This document shows positions 1 through 7,331 of a DNA stretch of 64,000 nucleotides, one piece after another. The position numbers and the translations under genes were made by a program. This stretch comes from Desulfovibrio gilichinskyi (GTDB lineage: Bacteria; Desulfobacterota; Desulfovibrionia; Desulfovibrionales; Desulfovibrionaceae). How positions within the stretch are numbered: the first letter of the stretch is position 1; each line of letters starts with the position of its first letter. The notes under the pieces are model-generated. The model saw nothing but the letters and a program-made list of their open reading frames with translations. It made no database searches and was not told the DNA's origin. The stretch lies in NCBI RefSeq assembly GCF_900177375.1, contig NZ_FWZU01000001.1, positions 558,001 through 622,000 of the forward strand. Direction: 5' to 3'.

Positions 1-1
1 C

Positions 2-250
2 CCATCTGTAGTGCTGCTGCGTGGAATGAAAGACGGGGAACAGGAAGAGCATGCTGCAGCTTTAAGTAAGTCTCTATCGGCTGTCGTGGATATATTCCCT
101 GAAGATGATGTTACTGTTGACGGGCTCCGCAGTTCTCTTGAAAAATGCTTCAAAACGAATATTGATCCGTTTGCTATCTCCCTTGACGGTGCGGCGAATG
201 CGGCCAGGTATCTGGCTGAACTTGCTGGAGTTCGTGATGCTAACGGCTAG
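2..250 (+). CDS. Glycosyltransferase-like protein, C-terminal part (5' end outside window)
   Basis: The reading frame is open from the first bases of the window, so this is the last ~82 residues of a longer protein. The tail, with an acidic stretch followed by DGAANAARYLAEL, resembles the last helix of MurG/PseG-like or other GT-B glycosyltransferases. That is a family impression from a short fragment, not a motif match. Its stop codon (248-250) overlaps the start of the following methyltransferase by 14 bases, which suggests translational coupling and a shared job, perhaps surface polysaccharide modification. The catalytic part cannot be seen. Confidence 0.45.
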   Translation, partial: PSVVLLRGMKDGEQEEHAAALSKSLSAVVDIFPEDDVTVDGLRSSLEKCFKTNIDPFAISLDGAANAARYLAELAGVRDANG

Positions 251-950
251 TAACGAGCTGCGTAAAACTATCCGGAAAATCACCAAAGATTTTTCTCGTC
301 ATGAAATGTCTCAGTGGGAATTGGTTTTATCTGATCTTGACCGTGAAATGAGTATTCTTGAAGTCGGGTGCGGCCGAGGCGGGAAGACTGATTTTTTACG
401 ATCGCAAGGTTTTAAAAATATTCTTGGAGTTGAAAAGAATATTTATCAGGTTGATGAGTGTAATAAACGAGGATTAAATGTAGTTTCTTTAGAAGAGTTT
501 GATGCAGGGTATACTGATACTAAATTTGATTTTTTAGTATTATCCCACATTATTGAGCATTTTAAGTTCGAAGATTTAATCAGATTTATCGATGGATATC
601 TGAAATATTTAAAGCCGGATGGATTGATACTTATTGCAACTCCTATGGTTCATCCTCATTTCTGGCTTGATCTGGATCATGAGAAACCGTATTACCCTCA
701 AGGTATTAAAAATTTTTACAGCGGCAGTTCAGAACAGGTCGGTTTCAGTTCTGAATATGAATTGAAGTTACAGGATATCAGGTTCAGGAAAAGTCCTTTT
801 AGAGTCAAAAATGACCGGAATCTACTTCTTAAGTACAATGATATTCCGATGCTTCTGTTTAATTTGTTTTGCGCAGGTTTGTTTAAGTTTTCGTTTAATG
901 TAATCGGTTATAAGACCGGATGGGTGGGTTTGTTCAAGTTGAAATCATAG
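237..950 (+). CDS. Class I SAM-dependent methyltransferase
   Basis: A 237-residue protein with a Rossmann methyltransferase core. The glycine-rich SAM-binding motif I (LEVGCGRGGKT, about residues 41-51) is followed by an acidic strand end (LGVEKN), and FDFLVLSHIIEHF is the typical motif IV region of Methyltransf_11/23 enzymes. The ATG at 237 is preferred over the upstream in-frame start at 105 because homology begins here, a GGAG lies about 7 bases upstream, and the start overlaps the end of the preceding gene. The C-terminal ~70 residues are hydrophobic and aromatic, possibly membrane-associated. The substrate is unknown; the upstream glycosyltransferase-like gene hints at a sugar or lipid-linked sugar. 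Confidence 0.75.
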   Translation: MLTASNELRKTIRKITKDFSRHEMSQWELVLSDLDREMSILEVGCGRGGKTDFLRSQGFKNILGVEKNIYQVDECNKRGLNVVSLEEFDAGYTDTKFDFLVLSHIIEHFKFEDLIRFIDGYLKYLKPDGLILIATPMVHPHFWLDLDHEKPYYPQGIKNFYSGSSEQVGFSSEYELKLQDIRFRKSPFRVKNDRNLLLKYNDIPMLLFNLFCAGLFKFSFNVIGYKTGWVGLFKLKS

Positions 951-975
951 TTTGTATTTTTTTTATAAAAAAGAC

Positions 976-1004
976 TTGATTATGATAATCTGCTGTCATA
1001 CATT
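976..1004 (+). promoter_or_regulatory. Candidate promoter of the ilv operon
   Basis: TTGATT (976-981) and TACATT (999-1004) are separated by 17 bases, about 45 bases upstream of the leader peptide start. The match to sigma-70 consensus is moderate, and the call rests mainly on its position before the leader and attenuator. Confidence 0.35.
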
Positions 1005-1048
1005 TCCTCCAGTACTTATAAATTTAAGAAAATTTGAGAAAAACTGAA

Positions 1049-1168
1049 ATGAATTTATTTTCCCTAAATCACAATCTATCAGTCGTTGCAACCCTCACCC
1101 TAGTGGTGATGGTGGTGATTTCTGTGGTCCTAGTGACAGGCATAATCAAGCCGGAGGGAATGCTGTAA
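1049..1168 (+). CDS. ilv operon leader peptide (39 aa)
   Basis: A short ORF starting ATG at 1049 and ending TAA at 1166-1168. Its middle holds a dense run of branched-chain codons: LVVMVVISVVLVTGII within the 39 residues, plus several more Leu and Val before it. It is followed about 30 bases later by a strong intrinsic terminator and then by ilvB. This is the arrangement of the leader peptides of branched-chain amino acid operons. Ribosome stalling at Val/Leu/Ile codons when those tRNAs are uncharged would favour an antiterminator, and readthrough would follow. The leader role is inferred from composition and position. Confidence 0.85.
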   Translation: MNLFSLNHNLSVVATLTLVVMVVISVVLVTGIIKPEGML

Positions 1169-1196
1169 ATTTCAGTTTACGCACACATGTTGTTCT

Positions 1197-1232
1197 AACC
1201 CCTGCCGGCTATGCCTGCAGGGGTTTTTTTTT
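1197..1232 (+). terminator. Attenuator terminator before ilvB
   Basis: A perfect 9-base-pair stem (AACCCCTGC at 1197-1205, GCAGGGGTT at 1217-1225) is followed by a run of nine T. It sits between the Val/Leu/Ile-rich leader peptide and ilvB, so it is the attenuation terminator rather than an end-of-operon signal. Confidence 0.88.
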
Positions 1233-1259
1233 GACATTATGACAAGTGAGGGTGAGTAA

Positions 1260-2921
1260 ATGGAAATCAGTGGAGCGCAATTGCTTATCAGGCTTTTGGA
1301 GAGGCAGGGTATAGATATCATATGCGGAATACCGGGCGGGTCTAATCTGCCAATTTATGATGCACTCAGAAACAGTTCTATCAAACATATTCTGGCAAGA
1401 CATGAGCAAGGGGCGGGTTTTATGTCTCACGGTATGGCCAGAACGACAGGAAAGGCTGCTGTCTGTATGGCGACTTCAGGTCCGGGGGTTACAAACATGC
1501 TGACAGCAATAGCTGATGCGAGTCTTGATTCAATCCCGATTGTTGCCATAACGGGACAGGTTTCAAGTTCATTAATCGGTACTGATGCTTTTCAGGAAGT
1601 TGATACTTACGGTCTGACAATTCCTATTACCAAACATAATTTTCTGGTTCAATCCGCTAAAGATTTACTCCAAATTATTCCTGAAGCCTTTCGCCTTGCT
1701 GAATCCGGCCGACCTGGCCCTGTCGTCATTGATATCCCGAAAAATGTTCAGAGTGAGATTCTTGAGCTGGATGATTTTCCTGAAGCCGGAGTTAAAAGCA
1801 AACCTTCATTGTGTGATGACAATTTACTTAGTCAGGCTGTTGAAATGATCAACAATTCACGCAGACCCGTTATTTATGCAGGCGGGGGAGTTGTTGCGGC
1901 TGAAGGATCACAAAATTTAATTCGGTTTGCTCATAAAAATTCAATTCCGGTTGTTACTTCTTTGATGGGGCTTGGAGTGTATCCGCATGGTGATGCTCAT
2001 TGTCTTGGAATGCTCGGTATGCACGGAGAGCGTGCAACTAATATGATAATGAATGAAGCCGATTTGATTATAGCTCTCGGAGTGCGTTTTGATGATAGAG
2101 CTGTCGGAAAAACATGTGAATTCTGCAAACATGCCGATATCTTGCATGTAGATATCGATAAATCTGAAATTGATAAAATTAAGTCTTCCAACCTTGCAAT
2201 TGTAGGTGATGTCGGACACGCCCTTAAAGTTTTTGCCGAGCGCGTGGAATCAGCAATCCGTATGGAATGGAGTGCTCGAATTGCTTCGTTAAAGTTGATG
2301 AATCCCGAAATATTGCCGGATATGGATGATACCTTCCATCCTATGAATCTGCTGCGGGTTGTCAGCGAATCACTTTCCGAAAATTCTATTATCACAACAG
2401 ATGTAGGGCAGCATCAGATGTGGGTGGCGAAAGGATATCCATTTAGAAAACCGCGTACTTTGCTTACGTCCGGCGGACTCGGCACAATGGGATTCGGCTT
2501 ACCTACAGCAATCGGAGCGGCGTTATCCAATCCTGAAAGCCGGATTGTATGTGTCAGCGGCGATGGCTCTTTTTTAATGAATATACAGGAACTTGCAACG
2601 CTTGCTGAGCATCATCTGAATGTTAAAGTTCTGATTATGAATAACAATAGGCTTGGGCTTGTAAGGCAGCAGCAGGAACTTTTCTTCGGAGAAAGATATA
2701 TTGCCTCCACGTTTGAAAGCAGTCCTGATTTTACAGCTATTGCAAAAGGTTTCGGCGTTCCTGCTTTTGATCTTGGAGAAGCGGAGAATCCGTCACTGTT
2801 TTTACGTAAAATTCTTGGTCAGGACGGTCCGTGCGTCATAAATATTCCTATAGAGATTGAAAATAAAGTTCTTCCCATGGTTCCACCTGAATGCGCTAAT
2901 ATAGAAATGATAGGAGGCTGA
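1260..2921 (+). CDS. ilvB: Acetolactate synthase, large (catalytic) subunit
   Basis: A thiamine-diphosphate enzyme that condenses two pyruvates, or pyruvate with 2-ketobutyrate, in the first committed step of valine, leucine and isoleucine synthesis. The 553 residues show the three family domains in order: N-terminal pyrimidine-binding domain with the RHEQGA motif around residue 47, central FAD-type domain, and C-terminal pyrophosphate-binding domain with GDGSFLMNIQELAT followed by NNNRLGLVRQQQ. Length is normal. The start at 1260 follows a GAGGGTGAG ribosome binding site. It is preceded by a leader peptide/attenuator and followed after 3 bases by ilvN, so the two subunits are co-transcribed and attenuation-controlled. 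Confidence 0.95.
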   Translation: MEISGAQLLIRLLERQGIDIICGIPGGSNLPIYDALRNSSIKHILARHEQGAGFMSHGMARTTGKAAVCMATSGPGVTNMLTAIADASLDSIPIVAITGQVSSSLIGTDAFQEVDTYGLTIPITKHNFLVQSAKDLLQIIPEAFRLAESGRPGPVVIDIPKNVQSEILELDDFPEAGVKSKPSLCDDNLLSQAVEMINNSRRPVIYAGGGVVAAEGSQNLIRFAHKNSIPVVTSLMGLGVYPHGDAHCLGMLGMHGERATNMIMNEADLIIALGVRFDDRAVGKTCEFCKHADILHVDIDKSEIDKIKSSNLAIVGDVGHALKVFAERVESAIRMEWSARIASLKLMNPEILPDMDDTFHPMNLLRVVSESLSENSIITTDVGQHQMWVAKGYPFRKPRTLLTSGGLGTMGFGLPTAIGAALSNPESRIVCVSGDGSFLMNIQELATLAEHHLNVKVLIMNNNRLGLVRQQQELFFGERYIASTFESSPDFTAIAKGFGVPAFDLGEAENPSLFLRKILGQDGPCVINIPIEIENKVLPMVPPECANIEMIGG

Positions 2922-2924
2922 GAT

Positions 2925-3191
2925 ATGTGTAAATATGGTGTAGATTTACTGGTTAGGAATCATGCCGGAGTTATGAGTCAGATTACCGGGCTTTTTGCGC
3001 GGAGGAATTTTAACCTTGAGGGAATTGTCTGCGGTCCTGTAGGGAATGGAGAGGAGAGCCGCATGGTGCTGACTGTTAAAGATGACAGCAAGCTTGAACA
3101 GATAGTTTTGCAACTTGAAAAATTGTATGACGTCCTTGAAGTTAAAAGAGTAGAAGATCATCCTTTTACTAAAATATTAGAGAAACTTTGA
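2925..3191 (+). CDS. ilvN: Acetolactate synthase, small (regulatory) subunit
   Basis: An 88-residue ACT-domain protein that binds valine and restores full activity and feedback control to IlvB. The first 75 residues form the ACT fold, with the conserved NHAGVMSQITGLFARRNFN segment. At 88 residues it is the short IlvN-type subunit, not the ~160-residue IlvH type with an extra C-terminal domain. It begins 3 bases after ilvB, with AGGAGG just upstream, and is followed by a strong hairpin terminator. Confidence 0.93.
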   Translation: MCKYGVDLLVRNHAGVMSQITGLFARRNFNLEGIVCGPVGNGEESRMVLTVKDDSKLEQIVLQLEKLYDVLEVKRVEDHPFTKILEKL

Positions 3192-3202
3192 TTGTTGAAT
3201 AT

Positions 3203-3250
3203 AAAAAATCCTGTAAGTTATTGTTATAAGATAACTTACAGGATTTTTAA
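3203..3250. terminator. Bidirectional terminator between ilvN and the convergent gene
   Basis: A long near-perfect inverted repeat (AAAAATCCTGTAAGTTAT near 3204-3221 and its complement at 3231-3248) with A/T tracts on both sides. It lies between convergent genes and can serve both strands. Confidence 0.85.
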
Positions 3251-3269
3251 AAAGTTTGACTAGATTGTT

Positions 3270-3857
3270 TCAGTTTATAAAAACTTTAACGTTATCTAAA
3301 GCCCAGAACTCTGTTTTACGACCTGTCAGAGAACCTTTGAACTCAAGCTTAAGTTCCCCGTTTAAAACCATTGAATGGTCAACTGTGAATGAAAGCGGTG
3401 CAACCCAGTAGGCTCTATCTCTTTCGCCTACTTTTACAAACCCTGTGTTATTCACAGGTTTTTCGTCATCGTCATTTTCAAGAATGCATGGAAATTTGGT
3501 GAGTTTCATGATTTCAGCCCCTTCAGGGATGGTTACTGAAAAGCTGTCAGCCAGTTTTCCTTCTGAATCCCAACTTCCTACATAAAACATATCAAATTTA
3601 ACTGTAACCGCGGAGTTTTTTGGAATGTTCTGTAACGTCAGCACCGTTTGAGCCGGATATCGTTTATTGCGGTTATTAAATAGTCCAAGAACTCTGTTGC
3701 CGGCAATAATATATGTTTTTTTTGTAGACCAGTCAGATGAAATTTTCTTGTTTGAAAAATCATAAGTTTTGAATAGAGGTTCTCCTGCCGTTGCAGCTGA
3801 AGCACAAATCAGCAGGGAAAGAGCTGTAACAGATATTAATTTTAGCAGCTTATTCAT
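3270..3857 (-). CDS. Secreted protein of unknown function
   Basis: A 195-residue protein with a clear Sec signal peptide (MNKLLKLISVTALSLLICAS, cleavage probably after ATA-G near residue 24). The mature part is rich in beta-strand patterns. It has FDMFYVGSWDSEGKLADSF in the middle and ends with WALDNVKVFIN, which recalls the closing strand of jelly-roll carbohydrate-binding or laminin-G-like folds; this is only a structural guess. It starts 15 bases after the DAC-domain gene on the same strand, with GAGGAG before the ATG, so the two are probably one transcript. Function is unknown. Confidence 0.7.
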   Translation of the reverse strand: MNKLLKLISVTALSLLICASAATAGEPLFKTYDFSNKKISSDWSTKKTYIIAGNRVLGLFNNRNKRYPAQTVLTLQNIPKNSAVTVKFDMFYVGSWDSEGKLADSFSVTIPEGAEIMKLTKFPCILENDDDEKPVNNTGFVKVGERDRAYWVAPLSFTVDHSMVLNGELKLEFKGSLTGRKTEFWALDNVKVFIN

Positions 3858-3872
3858 AATGTTCTCCTCATC

Positions 3873-5303
3873 TTATTCTTCAATCCAATCTTCTAGAGTG
3901 GGCGGAGTACTTACACAGGCAAAATGCTGCGTCCAATCACAACTTGCCGTCAGTTCCGCTCCGCGTTGAATAATTGAAACCGGTTTGTCGGAAGAAACTA
4001 CAATTACAATTATATTCGGATGTTCCGCGGTAAAGCGTAGGGCAGAATTAAACCGTGCTCCTCTTCCTCTGTTTTCACCTGAAACAGCTTTCCCGTCCAG
4101 CAGGCATGCAAACCCGTAAACTTTTACATCTTTTCCGATATGTACTGCCCCGTCCAATTTTGTCAGGGACCGGGCTAAACCGCGAATTTCAGGATCTCGC
4201 AAATCAAGCGGTTCTTCGAGAGTCTGCCCGGCTATTTTTACAGGAATTTCATTAAAATCTAAAACCAGTGTGCATCCGTGGCTTTGATTAGTTGCGCTTG
4301 CTACCATTTTATTTGCAAATTGAAATAAATCGTGTCTGTCATTGGCATCAAGTGGAATTTCAAGGAGAGTCTCTTCGAGCTGGACTAAATTAGGCTTGAA
4401 ATTTGTTGATGAAAAAGTTGCATCTGCGAAACTGCACACTGATTCCGGTCCAAGTTGCAGAATCCCTCTTTCTCCTTTGAAATTAGCGGAAATAGAGGTG
4501 TTTGTAGGTATGCACGATGAGATACCGACAACACATTTCCCGTCAGATACCAGCTTTCTGCTGGAATTTTCTACAGATTGCAGAAGCTTTCTGACATGCT
4601 TATGGTTTTTTAGTGCCGGTCTTTCATTTTCCGGGAATTTTGCCAGATAATTTAATGCTTCCAGCTCTGACGGTTCAATAAAAATAAGATCCCCGCGGGC
4701 CCATGCGCCTTCTTCCTTTGTTTTGGATATCCCTAGAACTGCATCAAGAATCGGGTAAACTCTCAGTTGCGTATCCCATCCCATGATTCGATTGCGCTGA
4801 TCAACAATGTAATCTCTTACAGCATGGGTTGAATATTCGCGCAAAAGGTGGCCAGAACTATCAAGACGCAAAATGTTCTGCGCCGCATAATCCTGAGAAA
4901 GTATCATAGCCGCATATTCCATCCAACTTTGAGTCGGTCCGATTGAACACATGTTGGGATGTTGTTCTGTGAACCAGCATTGGTAAAATATACTGCTGGA
5001 GCGTGCACTGCATGTTATTAATCCGGCAAGTGTCAGATCTTTTGTTCTGATTAGCTCAATAAGCCGCGAGGTGTCGTCATGTCTGCTTCCGGCTTTCCAT
5101 TCATCTGAGTCTATGTAAACTTCTTTCAGCTTCGGTTCGTGATCTCTCAATAAATCGTGCGGGTCATAAATACGCAAAGGATCACCGGGGTTTATTGCGT
5201 ATAGTAATGCTGTCCGGCTTATCTGTGAGAAGTGTGAAAGTCCGTCACGCAATCCGTCCATTATATGGAAGATGCACAGATTAGCGAAAGAGTCTGAGCT
5301 CAT
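3873..5303 (-). CDS. DAC-domain (DisA_N-like) protein, divergent diadenylate cyclase
   Basis: A 476-residue protein whose C-terminal ~130 residues look like a diadenylate cyclase (DisA_N/DAC) domain. Motif 1 is LDGAVHIG with D384-G385-A386, followed by a strand and then GRGARFNSALRF at about 415-425, the position of the RHR motif. Here the motif reads R417-F418-N419 instead of R-H-R, so the usual ATP-contacting histidine is absent. The N-terminal ~330 residues match nothing I recognise with certainty. They may be one of the sensor domains that precede DAC domains in bacteria. No signal peptide or membrane segment is visible, so it is probably cytosolic. It may make c-di-AMP or a related nucleotide, or be an inactive sensor. 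The gene precedes a secreted protein in the same direction. Confidence 0.7.
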   Translation of the reverse strand: MSSDSFANLCIFHIMDGLRDGLSHFSQISRTALLYAINPGDPLRIYDPHDLLRDHEPKLKEVYIDSDEWKAGSRHDDTSRLIELIRTKDLTLAGLITCSARSSSIFYQCWFTEQHPNMCSIGPTQSWMEYAAMILSQDYAAQNILRLDSSGHLLREYSTHAVRDYIVDQRNRIMGWDTQLRVYPILDAVLGISKTKEEGAWARGDLIFIEPSELEALNYLAKFPENERPALKNHKHVRKLLQSVENSSRKLVSDGKCVVGISSCIPTNTSISANFKGERGILQLGPESVCSFADATFSSTNFKPNLVQLEETLLEIPLDANDRHDLFQFANKMVASATNQSHGCTLVLDFNEIPVKIAGQTLEEPLDLRDPEIRGLARSLTKLDGAVHIGKDVKVYGFACLLDGKAVSGENRGRGARFNSALRFTAEHPNIIVIVVSSDKPVSIIQRGAELTASCDWTQHFACVSTPPTLEDWIEE

Positions 5304-5361
5304 TGGATACTACCTGCAGTAATAGTTTGGATGAATTCTTCACTTATTTATTATATTAATT

Positions 5362-5390
5362 ATTAATCATTTCCAATGGTAATGATTAAT
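5362..5390. terminator. Inverted repeat at the 3' end of ygiQ
   Basis: ATTAATCATT (5362-5371) pairs with AATGATTAAT (5381-5390). The stem overlaps the ygiQ stop codon and has T-rich DNA on one side and AT-rich DNA on the other. It is a weak terminator candidate on the minus strand. Confidence 0.35.
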
Positions 5391-7260
5391 TTTTTTTAGT
5401 TTTTTTGAAAAATGGTTCTGTTTTACCTTTCCCTTTAAACTTTTTATTTCCTTTAAAATCTTTTTGTTTAGTTTTTGAATCGGTTTTTTCCGGTTTATCC
5501 TGTTTATCTTTATGGCGGATACTTCTCGGGTCACGCCCTGAGTCCGGAATGAGAATGCCATGCTGTTTCAAACGTTGGGCATCTGTCCTTGCAACAAAGA
5601 TCCGTTCCCCTTCCGGTGATGTGCCTGTGTAATACATAGCTGCGGCAACAGTCCCGGGAGTCGGGATAAAGCATTGTACCTGTTTAGGTGACCAGCCCTT
5701 TGATTTAAGCCAGTCGGCAAGCATGCGCATATCCGCATCAGTGCAGCCGGGGAATGCACTCATCAAATAAGGAATGACATATTGATCTTTGCCTGCTTTG
5801 CTAGATTCGGCCTTAAAAAGTTCAAGAAAGCTTTCGAATACAGGAAGATCCGGTTTGCGCATATGTTTCAGAACGGCTGGTGATATATGCTCGGGAGCAA
5901 CTTTTAACTGTCCTCCGACAAATTCTTTAAATATTTCACGCAAACTGGTGCGGTCTTTAAGTCCAAGATCGAACCTTACTCCGCTGGCAACACGTACATG
6001 TTTTATTCCTTCAATATTTTTAACCTGTTTCAAGAGATCAAGGTTCGCTTTTTGATCATACTTAAAATTAGGACAGACATTTGGTACAAGGCAGCTTTTA
6101 CGCTTGCAGATATCTCTTTCAAGCGAGCATTTTGCGTTCCACATATTGGCACTTGGGCCGCCTATGTCTGAGATGGAACCTCTGAAATCAACATGTGAAT
6201 TCATTTCAGCAGCTTCATTTAAAATGGACTTTTTACTGCGGGAACGAATGTGCCTTCCTTGGTGCATAGCAATAGAGCAGAAAGAACATCCTCCGCCGCA
6301 TCCGCGGTGAGATGTTATGCTGAATTCAATCATATCCGCAGCGGGGATTCTTCCCTTTCCTTCATAGGTAGGGTGGGGCAGTCTTGCAAACGGCAGTGTA
6401 TAAAGCCAATCCAGTTCAGCGGTGGTGAGGTAAGGCGACGGGGGTGTTATGACGACATGCCTGTTGTCTGTTTTTTGAATTGCCCATGACTTACCGTGGT
6501 GAACTTGTTCTTCCAGCAGAAGTGTTGCTTTCATTAACATTTGCGGATTGTCGATAATCTCTTGATGTGACGGTAGGTTTATTACTTCCGCATCCGCAGG
6601 AACATCTTCAATATTACCCATGAACGCCGTACCGTTAATATTTCGCAGTACTTTGTTTGAAGGTTCAGCTGCTTGTGAAAGTCGGTCCGCAGCTTCAAGC
6701 ATAGCCCGTTCGCCCATGCCGTAAATCAAAAGGTCAGCTTTGCTGTCCATAAGAATTGTTTTGCGGACTTTATCGGTCCAGAAATCGAAATGCGAAACCC
6801 GGCGCAGGGAAGCTTCAATTCCGCCTAAGATTACAGGCAGTCCTTTGAAAGCTTTTTTTAAAAGATTTGTATAAATTATACATGCACGGTTTGGTCTGGC
6901 TCCGGCTTTTCCACCGGGCGTGTAAGCATCATCACTTCTTTTTTTACGGAATGATGTATAGTGCGAAACCATAGAATCAAGTGCTCCGGCAGAGACTCCG
7001 GCATATAAACGCGGGCGGCCGAGGGCTTCGATCTGTTTAGTATCATTCCAGTCAGGTTGACAGATAAGCGCAACTTTATATCCATGAGCAGTCAAAACTC
7101 TGCCTAACAGCGGGATTCCGAAACTTGGATGATCTATATAGCTATCGCCTGACACGAGAAGAATATCAGGCTCATCCCATCCGAGCCTGTCCATTTCTCT
7201 TCTTGTCATGGGCAGAAAATCAGGTTGCTTTGTTTTTGAAGCGATAATTGTGTTTGTCAT
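5386..7260 (-). CDS. YgiQ family radical SAM protein
   Basis: A 624-residue protein of the YgiQ family (radical SAM with an N-terminal UPF0313 domain). The N-terminal region has the family signature (DILLVSGDSYIDHPSFG, then PVILGGIEASLRRVSHFDFW). The radical SAM cluster motif CGGGCSFC (C-x3-C-x2-C, near residue 320) is intact, followed by a four-cysteine segment (KRKSCLVPNVCPNF). The C-terminal ~45 residues are very lysine-rich and probably disordered. The reaction is not established for the family. A start at 7260 fits the family's N-terminus. It stands alone between two other minus-strand genes. Confidence 0.88.
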   Translation of the reverse strand: MTNTIIASKTKQPDFLPMTRREMDRLGWDEPDILLVSGDSYIDHPSFGIPLLGRVLTAHGYKVALICQPDWNDTKQIEALGRPRLYAGVSAGALDSMVSHYTSFRKKRSDDAYTPGGKAGARPNRACIIYTNLLKKAFKGLPVILGGIEASLRRVSHFDFWTDKVRKTILMDSKADLLIYGMGERAMLEAADRLSQAAEPSNKVLRNINGTAFMGNIEDVPADAEVINLPSHQEIIDNPQMLMKATLLLEEQVHHGKSWAIQKTDNRHVVITPPSPYLTTAELDWLYTLPFARLPHPTYEGKGRIPAADMIEFSITSHRGCGGGCSFCSIAMHQGRHIRSRSKKSILNEAAEMNSHVDFRGSISDIGGPSANMWNAKCSLERDICKRKSCLVPNVCPNFKYDQKANLDLLKQVKNIEGIKHVRVASGVRFDLGLKDRTSLREIFKEFVGGQLKVAPEHISPAVLKHMRKPDLPVFESFLELFKAESSKAGKDQYVIPYLMSAFPGCTDADMRMLADWLKSKGWSPKQVQCFIPTPGTVAAAMYYTGTSPEGERIFVARTDAQRLKQHGILIPDSGRDPRSIRHKDKQDKPEKTDSKTKQKDFKGNKKFKGKGKTEPFFKKTKKN

Positions 7261-7331
7261 CCGCTGTTCATATAGAGGAGATGTGAGGCTGGCAAGAGCA
7301 GAGCATAGTGTTGTCGGTTTATAACGCCTTT

